Assembly: GCF_001640805.2 (NCBI RefSeq)
Contig: NC_066850.1
Span: forward strand, 10,388,510-10,452,509
Direction: 5' to 3'
Source of the DNA: Lates calcarifer
Lineage: Eukaryota > Chordata > Actinopteri > Centropomidae
DNA length: 64,000 nt
Shown here piece by piece: positions 44,301 to 59,055 of the stretch. The notes below the pieces were generated by a model. That model worked only from the letters and a program-made list of their open reading frames with translations, ran no database searches and was not told the DNA's origin. The first letter of the stretch is position 1. Every line of letters begins with the position of its first letter. The position numbers and the translations under genes are program-made.

Positions 44301-47300
44301 GACAGCCAACATGTACAGATTCAGTGTTTGAGGTAATATTACTAAATTGTGGCCTCTTATGGTGGACCGAACAGTTTCCACAGGTTAGTAGGGCTAATTC
44401 ACAAACATCTACCAAGAAACATCCATGTCATAATGAGTTTAGACAGGTGCTGAGCCCTACTCTGTTTTTTTTCCCGTTTACTACAAGAATAACAATAGGT
44501 TAATGATAAAAATGAACTGTTAAAAGTTGGAAAGTACGTGCATATAGACTAAGATCACATTCATTCATTCACATGTTTGGGCCAAAAGATGTAAACCTTT
44601 AAACATATCAAGAAAAACGACGCTTCAGTCTGGTGAGCCCATTGGTTTGTTTATCCTAAAAGAACCCGGATAAGCACATGAAGTCTGGCATGAGCAGACT
44701 AAGCTTACCCGTCACCTTGTGAGCGCGTGGCTGATAGTATTATAATATTGTAGTAGTGCCTCACGCACTTTTCACCTAATTGTCAAATTTGCATCGAACA
44801 AAAAGCATCTGTGCAGTTTGATAAAGACTCTGTTTAAAAAAAAAAAACTTAAAAAATATATAGTTTCGTTTGAAGCAGCATCGTGTTAATTGACGTATTT
44901 AACGCTGTTTAAATCGAGGCTCAACGCGTATGCCTTTTGTTCCATCACATGTTGAGCAATACGTGCTACTCTTTTTAAATGATAATTTAATCATGTATAT
45001 TTGTCTTTTTATGCCGTCTTGTGTTTCCTCTGTATCTTAATGCATCTGAACGTCTTACATTAAGCACTTTGAATTGCTTTGTTGTAGAAGAAGGTGTTAT
45101 TCGAATAAACTTGCCTTGCTGTTCAAACCAATACGTTATAAGATTAACATTACCTACGTCATCTTACCTTATCTACATCATTTATGTGAATATAAGTGCG
45201 CACGCGTGTACGAATGTCTAAATTATATCATCATTATTATCAGAAGCAGCAGTATGTACCACACCATCGTATTTTCTTATATTTGATGTAACTAACAAGT
45301 GCGTCACAATACACTCTTATATAAAATAACGTGTAATTATGCAAGACATGAAGTGCTGCTTTGGACAGTAGAAGTAGTATCATGTTTTGGCCACTTGATG
45401 GCAGTATAACACCATGCTATTAACGCCCAGCCTCTGTGTCTGATGATAACTCAATGTAATGCATCTATACATGGTCCTTTACTGGATGCTGCACTTTTCC
45501 CCCCTTTGTCTCTTACACTTAATGGTCCAATATTTCAGCAGAATTATGTTTTTTTTTTCTCTTCTGGTTATTATAGTGTCTTTGTTTTTGTTGTTTTACA
45601 ATATTATAACACTAAATTATACAAAAGTCTTTACAAGTACATCAGAAGTACCAAATGTCATTTTAAGAACAAAATGCATATAATGTTGACATGATAAAAG
45701 AAATAGGCTTTAAATGTGCCAGTGCACTGTAAACATAATCTCACAAAGCCCGCCTCTCAAAGATAACATGATTGAATAAACGACCAGATTTTTAAAAATG
45801 GGACTGCATATAATGACTAAGTAAGCGTCATATGATACATTCATTCTGCTGGCAAAATACAAACAATCTATCATCTTGCCAGGAAACTCGTGATCATTTT
45901 GCTGTTACCAGGCAACCAAGGCTTAATAAGTGAGGACAAGCTTTGGAGGACCACAGCGCAAGTAGAGAAGCAGCTGACAGCTGCCCACCTCCACCGCTCT
46001 CACCTGAGTTAGTCATCAAGATGTGCTGCATTGCATCAAGAGCCTGTGACAGACTGCTGGGGATGAACTCGGTTAATGTCACAGACCAGAGGACGGGACC
46101 TGCTAATGGTGACATCTGCTTCCTCAGAGAACTAAAACAACTTGAATTCTGTCAAATTCACAATCACCATTTAATCAAAAACGAAATGAATCATTGATTT
46201 TCTCTGTGGAGTTTATGTTAGAATGAATATTCTTATCACAAGTGCCCATCAGACTCTCCCTTGTGTTGACAGTTAAATAATTCAATATTCAGTCAACAAA
46301 AATCTTCCACAATTGGTCATCCTTATTCAAAAATGTCTTTTCCAATTGCCTCCAGAGACCCTGTGTGTTTCTGTGGAGGGTATCGATATAAATAAACTAA
46401 AATCCATTGCTCTAAAATATGTATTTTGCAGTGTGGTAGTGTTATTGTTTATCCTTTGTCAGCTAAACAATGAGAGTAAGATACTGGCATGTCTATTTTT
46501 TACACTTTTCCCTGTCAATCTTTTTTTTTTTTTGCAAGAGTGGATGTCACCCATCATTTCTCAAAATTCCAGCGTAGTAAGTTTTTGTCAGTTTTGGCAT
46601 CATGGGCTGTGCAGTGTCATGCTAAGAAAATATGAAAAGGCCTCTGGCATGGCAGGCAGTGTGGACAGATGGTTGGTCCAGCTCAGACGTACAAGGAGAA
46701 GCCCCAGCAGAATGGATGAATCATCATTCCACCAACTGTTCCTCTCAGCACGTCCTCAGAATTCAGCTCGCCCGCTTTTTGTTTTCATGGCCCGACAAAA
46801 ATGTTGTATCAGGGAGAGAATAAGTTGTTCAGCAACATCATGGTGAAGTGGTGCTGAACCTTGAGGCAGGGCTGTATCTTCACCGGACATTGGGAGCATC
46901 TTTGGTCTAAAAAGGCTCAGAGCAGTGTGTTTTGAACATTAAAATATTTATAGGGATCTGCCATTAAAGCTTATGGTGTTCCTCAATAAAGCTACTTTTG
47001 CTGCAGCAGAAAATTATCACTAGTGGTGGACTCCTGTAGGACGAGATGCCAGAAAAAAACAGCTTGTCACTGCAGGACCCAGGGCTGTGTATTTCCTCTT
47101 TTAACCTTTTTAGTTAATCACTACAGAATGAGGATTCATTCATATATTTAGCATTTTATCCATAATATCATAAACAGCATAAGTTTAGAGAGGAAGCCGA
47201 ACAGAACATTGTTATTATTAGCAGATAAACAGAAGAGAAAAATTGAGATTCTCAAAAATAGAACCTGACAAATCTGTATATCAACTTTAAATCACAGTGT

Positions 47301-47640
47301 AAGTTCATTTTTTTTCATACAAGACAGCCCCTAACAGAGAAACATAAAAGGATTCATGACCTATAGTTCCTTATAAACTGTAAAATGAATGATATAAAAC
47401 TACTTCTTATGTCTGTGTCTCCTCCCAGCCATTTATCTGATGAGACAGTGTGATACATCCTCTGAGTTTCATGTGTTAAAGTAAAAGTAAAAATATCCTT
47501 TTTGGACACCATCTCTGTTTTTCATGTCATCAGTACACATTCCCACCATGTGTTGTCTCAGTGGGGATCCACCTCTCATGCTGACTCTGCCATGATCGGT
47601 TCACTGCAGCTACACGACCGCACATAACAGATCGTTCGGC
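44301..47640. other. Divergent intergenic interval between cry1 and abtb3
   Basis: AT-rich. No exon recognised on either strand. A 177-codon open frame at 46313-46846 crosses a poly-T run and resembles nothing I know. The interval may hold shared regulatory sequence for the two divergent genes. Confidence 0.55.
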
Positions 47641-48974
<1,334 letters not shown>

Positions 48975-50869
48975 TGACCTCCCAGTTAGACATGATTTGT
49001 CCAAATATGAGTGGACACGCTCTCATCACCCTGGTGGTTCATATGTGTTTTGCATTCTCAGTTAAAATCCACCTTATGAGCCAAATCATCAAACAATCCC
49101 CCCCTGAGAACCATGTTGCAAGCACTTATCTCCAGTCAGTGCCCACGTGTTGCAAGAAATATCTAGAAACCAGTGGCTGAATCCATGGTGACTCAACTAG
49201 GAGCACTGGGCCTGATTACAGAAAACTGAATTCTCTTCCAGTGACAAACACAAGCACATACAGTATCACACTGTATCTGCATTTCAAGTGTTCAGTCATT
49301 TGTTTTGAGGATGACACCATTTTAAAGCTGGATATTTGATTGAGGAGATACTTTTCACAGCGCACAAAGTGATAATCTGCTTAGTGTAGCTCACTTGGAA
49401 AAGTAGTATCACTATAAACTGTATACAGTAATTATGCTGGGGAAAAACCACTGCTTATCTAGCTGGTGTAATTGCACCCCCCAAACAAAAGGGCTTGACA
49501 GTTTGTTGAATATTTATCACCCTCGGCTCTTTTAGACCTCAAGGCCCACCTCTGAAACAGGAACTGCCTGTCTTGGTTATCAGAGCCTCAGAGCAACAAC
49601 AGTCCAGAATAGATATTTATGGCTGAAAAAGATCAAACAAGCTGCAACTTCTAGTTCTTTGAAGCTATTGTGTTCTCTGACTTTCTCTAAAGACGAGAAG
49701 AATGTTAATGTTAATGATTGTTTCTGGACAGAGTGAAACCCCCCTGTGTGCACATGGTGTGGTGTGTGTATAGATGACATGTGTGTGTCGTGATTTTTGC
49801 AGAAACAGGATTTGTGTTTATATTGTGTGCTGGCCTTGTTGGTAATGCTATTACTGTCTCACTCCAGAAGGTGTAAGCTGTCAGTGTGGGCTGGCCCTCT
49901 TATCCAAAGCCCTGAATGAGTTGGCTGAAACTATAAAGCAGAAGGGACTTGAAATGCTATTCTCTAACTGAGAGCCAAACTGGGTCGTGCAATATTGACC
50001 AAAAAAAAAAAAAAAGTCATATTGCAGCTCTTTCGCTAATTGTTGCAGTGTGACTGTTTGCTCGCAGCACTCGTAGGATAACTCAATAGAGGTGAAAAAC
50101 AAAGATGCTTGGGGGTTGCCAGGACTCTGAATATGAGAGAGGAATTTTGCACATGTGCACCCTTGTCTTTCGGATGAGGCATTGCCGTATAAAAGCACGA
50201 GAAAAGATTGTTCCAGAAGAAGCATGAAGAAAAATGGATCTGAAATAGCTGTCATGATTTTAACGTGATTTGAAAGGCAATGTCAGGGATGCAGGTTTTT
50301 TTCTAGAATCCACACCTGTTAGTCTCTGTCATGTACAACCCTTCAAAAGAAAGAGAAAGAGAAAGTGAGAAATTGCTGATTACAGTTTCCCAGAACCCAA
50401 ACTGATGCCTTTAAATGTGTTATTTTGTTTGACCAATCCACTAACCCAGATATATTCAAATCCACAATGATATAAAACCACAAAAAACGGCAAATGCAGA
50501 GATCTGAGAGGCTGGAATCAGAGGATGTTTGGCAATTTTTGCTTCTGGAACACTCCTCCTCACTCTTTTTATCTCCTCATCCATCCTTTCATACCTCTTC
50601 ATTTGACATTGATATTCAGCCTTTGGTGAAAGTGCCACACACGGCTGCTTTGTCTTGAAATTGTAGCTGAGAAACAGGTACTTCCCTGTAGACAGGATGC
50701 AAAGCCAAGGCATGCAACCCCCCCACCCCCTTTTTCCACTCCTCCTCCGTGGAACGCATCATTTCCTGATGGTGCAGAGGAGGCTACAATTTGCGTTCGC
50801 CCAAAAACAGCATGATGTCTTTCTGTGACACTTAAGAAGGCAAAAATGTGAGGATTTTAAAAAGGGGCT

Positions 50870-50870
<1 letters not shown>

Positions 50871-50901
<31 letters not shown>
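50871..50901. repeat. Poly-T tract, 31 bases
   Basis: An uninterrupted T run. It could be the tail of an old minus-strand retro-insertion, but no element body is recognised beside it. Confidence 0.9.
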
Positions 50902-50902
<1 letters not shown>

Positions 50903-53900
50903 GGGTGACCCAGCGTTTCAAGGAGCTGCCATTGTTTTTATTTTTCATTTTTTAGGAAATCTCTGACCAGGCTTGAGGCTAAATAATTAACCGCCCTTAA
51001 TCACGCCTTAATCAAACATTCATCCATATATCTGTAATGTCTTTGGTGTAGTTTTGAGCCTTTGCAAAGAATGAGGCCATATTTAGTCAAAGGTGGGAGA
51101 GAGCAGCGTAGTCCCACTAGTGAGAAACATGGTCACTTGTCTAAGATTTCACTTGGGGAACAAAAGCAGTGCAGCACATAATGACCAAATCCACACTGCT
51201 CTGCGCTCCCAGTGACCATTTCTGACAGCGTGGTTGCTCTGACTAATGAGCAGAGCTAAATGAAAGCTTTTCTTCACTGCCTTTGTTTTCAGACGCACAT
51301 GCTGCTGTCCAACCTGCACATTCTAATGATCTGTAGGATTTCTATCATTTATTATTATACAGGAAAAAACACTGCACATGAAAGGAATGTAGGTTTATCA
51401 TGTGACTTTCACTTCATTTGCTTAATTTGTAGCTTTAACAACAGTAATTCTGAAAGTAGTCACACCTATAGTACAGTTAACTGTCAACAGGTGCAGGAGT
51501 AGGTGGAGATGTACAAGGAAATTAAAGCAACAAATTAGGACAGATGACAAAATAGGTTGGTTTGTCACTGTATCAGGGTTTTCTGGCATCTATTGCCACC
51601 CAATAGCAGGGCGGTATTGTTTATGAGTTCCCTCAAAAAGGACCAAAGCCACTGTTTGATTCAGGGGAGACTTATGAGATGAAGGAGGTAAGACCCTGGC
51701 AGGAAGTAGATCACCACTGGAAGCGACCCTATGACCTACAGGTGCTTCAGTATGAAGGAAACTTCCCCCTAGTGGTGATGGGGAATGGAGCTCGAGGTTG
51801 GGATATGGTCATGTGAGGGAAACTTCTGGTTTTTGGAGGAGGTGAAGGGGTGGACTGCAGCAGAGAGGGAGAACACTGTGAAAGTTTGACAGCGTGCAAG
51901 GACGTAGTCTTCCTGACTGAACATTTGCTGAGTTTCATTACAGAAATGTTTCATATATGAGTGTTTCCTGATCTGCCAACTCTATGGTGAAGGTCTAGTT
52001 AGGTTTAGGCAACTCGATTCACTTGGTTAAGATGTGAACTGTGGCCTCCCCTGTTATAATCAAATGCTTTATCAATCCAACAGTCCATCCTGACCTCCTT
52101 GGTAAGACTGAACAATGTCACACTACTTTTGCCTTTGATTCTGAAAAAGAATAGTGATTATTCAGACCATTAGAGGTCACTTGTTAGGAAAATGTCAAAT
52201 GCCATGATTTTCAACAATAGATGCTGTAGTTTTTCTGAGGACAGTGTTGTTTTACACAGACTACTCATAAGATAGAGTTGTAAGAGGAGTTATTGATAAG
52301 TTTTGAAGGTGATGAATTAAACAGCTTTCATTACATGCACACACAGTTCACGTCTTTGAGTGATTATGCAGAAAATTTGAAGTTATTGACTTTTGTGTCA
52401 GCATTGTCTGCGAAAAGACAACATTTGCCGAGTGTGGATTTCCCTCTACCTTAAGTCAAAAGCTTATCAGTCAACCCTTGCAGTTATCCAACCTTAACCT
52501 CAACTGTTACTGTGTGTGGAGCCCTCATTTCAGCATAGGCCAGGAGCCCAACACAACTGCAATCACTGTAGCTGATTGTATAAAATCCAGAAAATGGATT
52601 TGAAATATAAAAATATACTTTAGCTGGTGGCTACGTGCATAATGCGCCAGCAATGACGTGGGTGAATTCTCCAGAGATGAAGCATTTTTACCATATCTGT
52701 TCCTTGGATTGACACATCTTAGCTGCTGCACCTTGACTATTTCTTCTGTCTGTAACCAGTATCCAGTGTGTGTGATGAGCGACAGTTGAAAGGTGCCAAA
52801 TAACAGCGACAGTAGTTTTCTATAGTACAAATCAGTGTGCTGGTTGGTGAGATATTATACAAATATAATATGTGAGAATGTTGCAGGTGGATATCTCCTG
52901 TTGTTTCCTCAACAAGGATTCATCATGTTTGACTCTCCCCTCTCAGTCATGTTAAACCGTCTAACGACAGGTGACGTCAGGAACAAAACAGCCTGGTCAT
53001 CAGCGTCCAAACCTGCCGGGGCGGCGTTTAAATTTGGAATCTCCAATGACTTGATTGTATCTGATTATGTTTGTCATTTGCCGTGACCTTCCCCAAGGAA
53101 CCGATCCAACCTCCGCAGGACAGATGACACAACATAATGGAATTGCATAGCCTCCTATAGTCAGTCTATTAAATTAGCAGCGGGTGTCTGCTCTCCCTCC
53201 CTCTTCACTCTCATGTCTTTCACACCATATTTTATTGTGTTTTCTGCTGGGGGGCCAGCTCGGTGTTTGCATATTTGTTTTCCACTGTGGTTTTTAATAA
53301 GCTCAACTCATACCCACATGATTCTGGCAAAGCCTTTTGTTGTCCATTCTGTTATTATCTTCCGCCTGTCCTTCCCCCTCCTTAGGGTGGACTCGCAGAT
53401 GAGCTGACAGATTGCTGTCGTTCTGTTGGAGATGTGAGCGCCTGGGCAGGCGAGCTGGTTGTGATGGATTTTTATGTCATGGTAATTTCATAAGACCAAA
53501 GGCAGCACCCACACCCCCCTCACCCCACTTCCTGCAATGATCAGTGATTGTGAAGTTATGTGCAGTTGTTTAGGGACCAAGATGAATTTTTATGAGCTGC
53601 ATCCATTTCTAGTTTCCCCTTCATGTTACTGGCTTGTGAAAATATTGACTTTAATTTCATATGATTCTCTGTGATTTCACTGGAAGGGAACACCTATAAC
53701 TCTGCTCTGGGCTTCAGGGAGCAGCCCAAAATGCGGTGGTTTTATTACTTCAGTGTCATTGGAGCGTGCATCCCCTTCCGTTTTCAGAAAGTAGGTGAAA
53801 GCACTGGGTCAGGATGAGATAATGAGAGGAGTGTGAGAGCGTCGAATGCTTAATGTTGTGAGGGAGTCAAGTGCAGGAGGAGAAACCAGGCTGGAGTGTC

Positions 53901-54647
53901 AGCTGGAGGAGGTGGTGGTGAGGAGGCATTGGCGCAGGTCCCTCAGAGATATAATTACCATGCAGCTCTCTTTAATTAACACTTGTGCTTCTCTGGTAGT
54001 CATTAAGATTAGGAATTAGCAATAGGAAACACCAGGGAGCTGGAGAGAACAAAGATGATAATTCCTCTCATTCATTTTGAATCCCTGTTGCGTAGCTCCA
54101 CGTCTGGCATGTTTGATCAGATTGGTCTGTGTGGCCAAGATAAAATGTCTTCTAGACATTCAGACCTGTGGACTTTCTTTGACACACTTTCTTACTGAAC
54201 AGTGAGACAAAGCAGCTTGTTACGTCACTTGCCCTTGATGTCAGTAATTTTCTACACCCTCAGCTTGGATGCCTGCTTAGCGGAAAACTGCAGGAAACAC
54301 TTCTCACAGATTCCTGCAAGACGACATGCGTTGGAATGTACGTAAGCATTTGGCATATTGGCTGATAACAAACACATTACACCATCTGTATTTCATCAAA
54401 AAAGGGCATGTGTATTACCTTGAATGTCAGTATTAATTATAGACTGACTAATATTGGATTTTAAATCAATACTGATATTGATATTTGAGAATTTAAAAAA
54501 ATCTGAAAACAGACTATTGTCTCCTATTCATCTTTCAAGATCCTTAAATTTGGTTGCTAAAGTTTTGTTAGCACACTAGCAAAATACTTAAGCAATGATA
54601 TAGAAAAATTTTAAAACATTAAATAATGAATACAGATACATCTGCAT

Positions 54648-54678
54648 TATATATATATATATATATATACATACACAC
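54648..54678. repeat. AT/AC microsatellite
   Basis: (AT)n running into (AC)n. Confidence 0.85.
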
Positions 54679-54971
54679 ACAATTTTTGCAGCGATAATAA
54701 AAATGTACTATTCATTTCAAACAAAGTGACAACAAAAAACTTACTTTCCTAAAAAAAGAAAAAGAAAAAAAGAAGACTTTTCAATAAATATATTTCTATA
54801 ACATCAACATAAATCAACATATTTTCAACTAATTTATTTGTGCAGTGGATGCACGGTCGCCATGTTTACACAGGTCCACCCTCTGATAAGTAATGTTACA
54901 GTACTGTATGCTAGGCTCCCACACACCTGAATTCAGTAAGCTAAGCTAGCTGTCGTGAAAAAATGGACATT

Positions 54972-54974
<3 letters not shown>

Positions 54975-55011
<37 letters not shown>
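54975..55011. repeat. Poly-T tract, 37 bases
   Basis: The longest homopolymer in the window. No retroelement body is recognised next to it. Confidence 0.9.
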
Positions 55012-55012
<1 letters not shown>

Positions 55013-56638
55013 TAACCCAAAGTCTGCTCAGCGAGAAGACAAGATGTTGAGGCGACTAATGACACATGTACAGCACAAACATGAGCATCAAGCGAGGAAA
55101 ATCAGCAAAGGTCGGAGCCAGCCAAGCTAACACTGCAGCATCTAGCATTAGCATTGACGGTTCAACTGACACCTGCTGCCCCCAGGTAAAGCCACTTTAA
55201 TGGTGAGTAAATCTGTAAAACTTTTTAACTACTGGCAAAGTATGTCTGTATGTGCTGTAATGTGTTGAGTTCGTTTGTATAGCGCAGGCAGACGATAGCT
55301 TAAGCTTGTGTCTCTCAGGTATTAGCATGTTAGCGTGCATTCAAAACAAAGAGCTAACAGTGTTTTTGAAAAATAAATCCCTGGAGATTTTTCACAACCC
55401 AAAAGAGATGTAGAAGAGTATTCATAATCCTCAAAACTTTCTGGCATTTGACCAAAAAAAAAAGAAATAAAAAATAACTTCACTATATAAATAATTGAAC
55501 TCATAGTCCATAGGAAGCAACTCAGATGGAAAATTGTGATTTGGCACTATGTAGATAAAAATTTACTTGTATAATGGAGAATAACATTTATATAAATATT
55601 ACTTGAGTTTAGGTTCTGTGTATAAATCTGTATACCACTTGCTGTCACCTTTGTTACATAAACTATAATTTTGCACAGTCTGGAGCAATGGCACACCTCT
55701 GCATCTGTCCTCTTTTGTATGTGTTATCAATATTATGGCTGTTGTGGTGTTGAATCATGGCTGTATTAATACAACAGTGCAGAGGATTCATGCAGGCTGT
55801 CTTCTTTTTGTCTTGGAAGAAATTACCATAAGGCCCCTTGTGTTCACTTCTTCCTCTCTCTTTGTTGTTTCTTTTGCCTTTCCTTGTTCTTTGTCTTTCA
55901 CACCCTGCTCATGGCCATGTTGAAAGACAAACTGGTGCTGTTGTGTGTGATGAGCTCCATCTGTTAACCTCTTGACCCCTGCTATGGGTGCGATGTGTGT
56001 ACAACACGTGGCCTATTTGTATTGGAGTTGGTTTGTGTTTGATGAGTTCATCCTACACACAGTCACACCTCAGCAAAGCTGCAACATCAAAATGACCTAA
56101 TTGTGCAGTCCAAGTTTAGCAAATACACAACATCCAAGTAATGGCGACATAGTGAGATGAGATGACACACGTCCTGAGAGTCTGGAGACTCACTGGGCTC
56201 CTTTGATGTTGATACAACTTTTGACAGCCGCTGTCAGAACATACTGTTTTATTTGATGTTATCTGTCAGTGGTACAACACTTAATTCAGCACTTGTATAT
56301 CCTGTAGGGACTCCTGAAGCACCATTGGTTGTGGTGCCACATTTGCTTTCATCTGAAGTTAAGTAATGCATTCTGTAGTTTTTTTGTTCTTTATTTCTTG
56401 AAAAAGACTTTTGTAGCTTAATGTTTAATTTGTAAAGAGAGTCATAGTAATGTCAAAGGATGGTGTTGACAGTCTCACAAGCTTCGTTAAAAAACCTCAG
56501 ATGATTTCTCACTATGCAGAAAGTTTGGTTTCACTTTTGGTTCCAGCTCACAGGCATTTTTTCACTTCTGCTACACTTCAGGTGTATTGAAGCAGAAACA
56601 ATCAGGGTTAAACTTATAACTAATTTTACAGTGATTTG

Positions 56639-56662
56639 TTTTTTTTTTTTTTTTTTTTTTTT
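56639..56662. repeat. Poly-T tract, 24 bases
   Basis: An uninterrupted T run about 80 bp before a repeat-like phrase, AAACTTTATTGTCACTAAGG. Confidence 0.85.
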
Positions 56663-56729
56663 GCTTTAAAGAGTGAGTTCACGCACATTACAAATAGGCA
56701 GAGTTTCTACATATGTTTGCTAAGTCTAC

Positions 56730-56885
56730 TTAGGTAAACTTTATTGTCACTAAGGGGAAATTTGTCTTGAGCTACAGTCAGTTGCTTTACATAAAAGCAG
56801 AGAAACATCGTAGAAACATAAGAAGCATTTGACATAATGCATGTAGAACATAAGAGACATTTGACCAATAGAAAGAGAATAGAAA
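56730..56885. repeat. Possible interspersed repeat fragment
   Basis: The phrases ACTTTATTGTCACTAAGGGG and AAATTTGTCTTGAGCTACAG resemble a repeat seen often in fish transcripts (TTTATTGTCCCCNNGGGGAAATTTGTCTTGG). The class is uncertain and the ends are approximate. Confidence 0.4.
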
Positions 56886-57183
56886 TAGAAGAAAAAATAA
56901 TTAAATTGCTTAGTGCTAAATGCAGGATTGTACAGGACTTTTGCTTCAATCTAATAATTTTCCCCTGAACTCAATTAACTGAATCACCCAAAAACAAACA
57001 TTGACATTTTGTTGCCTTATCTAAAAATTGCTGCTCAGTAAAATTTACAAAAATGTGATCATAAATCACATCCTAATATATTGCACAATAATGTCACATT
57101 GTAAAGTTACATGTATTACTCAGAGTAACCTGAACAATGAAGATAAGCTGCTGTAAAGCCCTGATGATACCATAGATGTTACA

Positions 57184-57221
57184 TCAGAAACCTCAGCGAT
57201 ATCAATCTCTGAGGTTTCTGA
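57184..57221. repeat. Perfect 13-bp hairpin
   Basis: TCAGAAACCTCAG at 57184-57196 and CTGAGGTTTCTGA at 57209-57221 are exact reverse complements around a 12-base loop. It lies in abtb3 intron 1. The stem is too short for a typical microRNA precursor. Confidence 0.75.
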
Positions 57222-58770
57222 GGACTGATTAAACACACCTTTAAGCTTAGCAGAAATGAAAACAAAGTGATTTAAAATCAAAAGTCACATTTTATTGAGC
57301 TGCTGTGATGTTGAATCACGTAGCCTCCGGTGCTGTGTCGTCTTAAATCGGGCAGTTTGCATTTGTGGTAAAAACCACATCATATTTTGTCAGCTCTACT
57401 GTATGTTTTTTTCCTGGTGAGGTGTCGCTAGGTCTCAGTTGTCACACCGTATACTCTTGTTATGCTGAAACTGTGGTTGTTCTCTGTCCTCTCTGATCAC
57501 GCTTTTTATCACACCTTGAGCACAAACAGTTTCTTGTGCTTTGTAGCTTACAAGACTCTCCTTTGTGCTCTAGAAAACAATCCTAGTATGGTTTTCTTTG
57601 CACAACAAAACCCTCTTTGACTTGTGTTGTTACTGGAATTCTTCAAAATCCGCAGCTAATATCAAGACTTATGAGAAAACACTATTAAGGCTAAAGCTAT
57701 AGACTTGTTTTGAAACGCAGAAGTTAGTATATGAGTCAGGCTATTGACCGGTTGTGAAGTGTTTGGTTTTCTGTAACACTGATGTCATTCCTGGACAGGG
57801 AATGAGGATGTTGGTCTAAAAAAAAAAAAAATCACATCCTCTGACACTCATTTATTGAGTCAGGGATTGTTTTTGTCTTTCTGGGACTTTTCATGATTGC
57901 TTTTTGAAGTGTTGGCCAGTACACCGGCATTGTAACTTTGAGCTGTTTGTGTTGCTCTGTGGTTATTTTTCCCATGCTGTCCGAGAGGGGGAATTTCTAG
58001 CTAGAATCAATATGGTGCTGAAATTTTTTGCATGACAATAGCTATGAGCATGTGGGCGCTCATCAAAAGGTTTGGTCAGAAAATAATAAAATCGACTGAG
58101 TCATTGCCCTCTTGAGTTTAATGTTTCATCAAATCAATTGTGAGAAAACAAATATCCAACGTAGGATGCAATCATATCACTTCAACAATATATTCAAGTT
58201 TTTTTTTTTTTTTTACTCATTGCCGCCCAGCCCCTCTGCTATTGAATGATGGAGCTGGGCAGATGACTTACATTGTTCCAGCACCATGTGAGTTGTTTTT
58301 AAAAGCAGTAGACATCAATCAGATGATTCTCCCTGTGATCATTATCCTCCCCCTGCTTTTATTCATGCACTTACTACAGACTCCTGGAGTTTAAAGTTGT
58401 TTATGCCTAAATCCTGTAGAAATACATGTAAATCAGAAACAAACTAGATCTAATTTCTGCTCTACATTTGTATCCTTGCTCTGAGTGCTCTGTAAACAAC
58501 GTATGCAGTTATTGACACCTTCCTCGTTGCTGACTGTGCTTCAAAATGAATGAAAGTGACAGATGCTTATCTCTCCACTGACTTCTTTCCTCCATTTATC
58601 CCTTCCTCTTCATACTTCCCCTGTAGTCAAGGAAGGAAATATAATATTACTGCGGTTACTGTGGATGTTCTGTATTTGTGCAAACTGTTAAGGCTTTAAG
58701 TCTGAGTGAGTGTTTTCAGTACCAGAGTGTGACAGACATCTGAGGGTCAGCATTGTTAGGAGATGCATCT

Positions 58771-59055
58771 TTAAAGGTTAGATATATGAGATTTTAAACA
58801 TCAATACAGCAGCAAACAACTATTTTCTGTGTCAAGATATAGTGGAATAACAGTGTCCTGATCATCAGGTCAGCAAGCGTATTTGTTTTGGTAGCTGGTC
58901 CAGCCGTATGTGCACGTTAGACCGTGTTAGTCCAAGTTAGTCCTTCTTGTTGGCAGAAGAGAAGCCAGAGATGGTGGCCAACAAAGTATTTGTTTTGGTC
59001 TTAGATGCTGGTGCTCTAGTGCGACATTGAGTGGCACTGAATATATAACCTTTAA
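58771..59055. mobile_element. TTAA-flanked MITE (piggyBac-type)
   Basis: The element 58775-59051 (277 bp) has TTAA on each side (58771-58774 and 59052-59055). Its ends are inverted: left AGGTTAGATATATGAG, right (reverse complement) AGGTTATATATTCAG. There is no coding frame. It belongs to a different family from the TTAA element near 10.3 kb, as the end sequences differ. Confidence 0.7.

Noticed and set aside
46313..46846. 177-codon open frame between cry1 and abtb3
   Set aside because: It is hydrophobic and AT-driven, runs through a poly-T stretch, and has no recognisable domain or conserved gene context.
57184..57221. A microRNA precursor
   Set aside because: A 13-bp stem is too short for a normal pre-miRNA hairpin.
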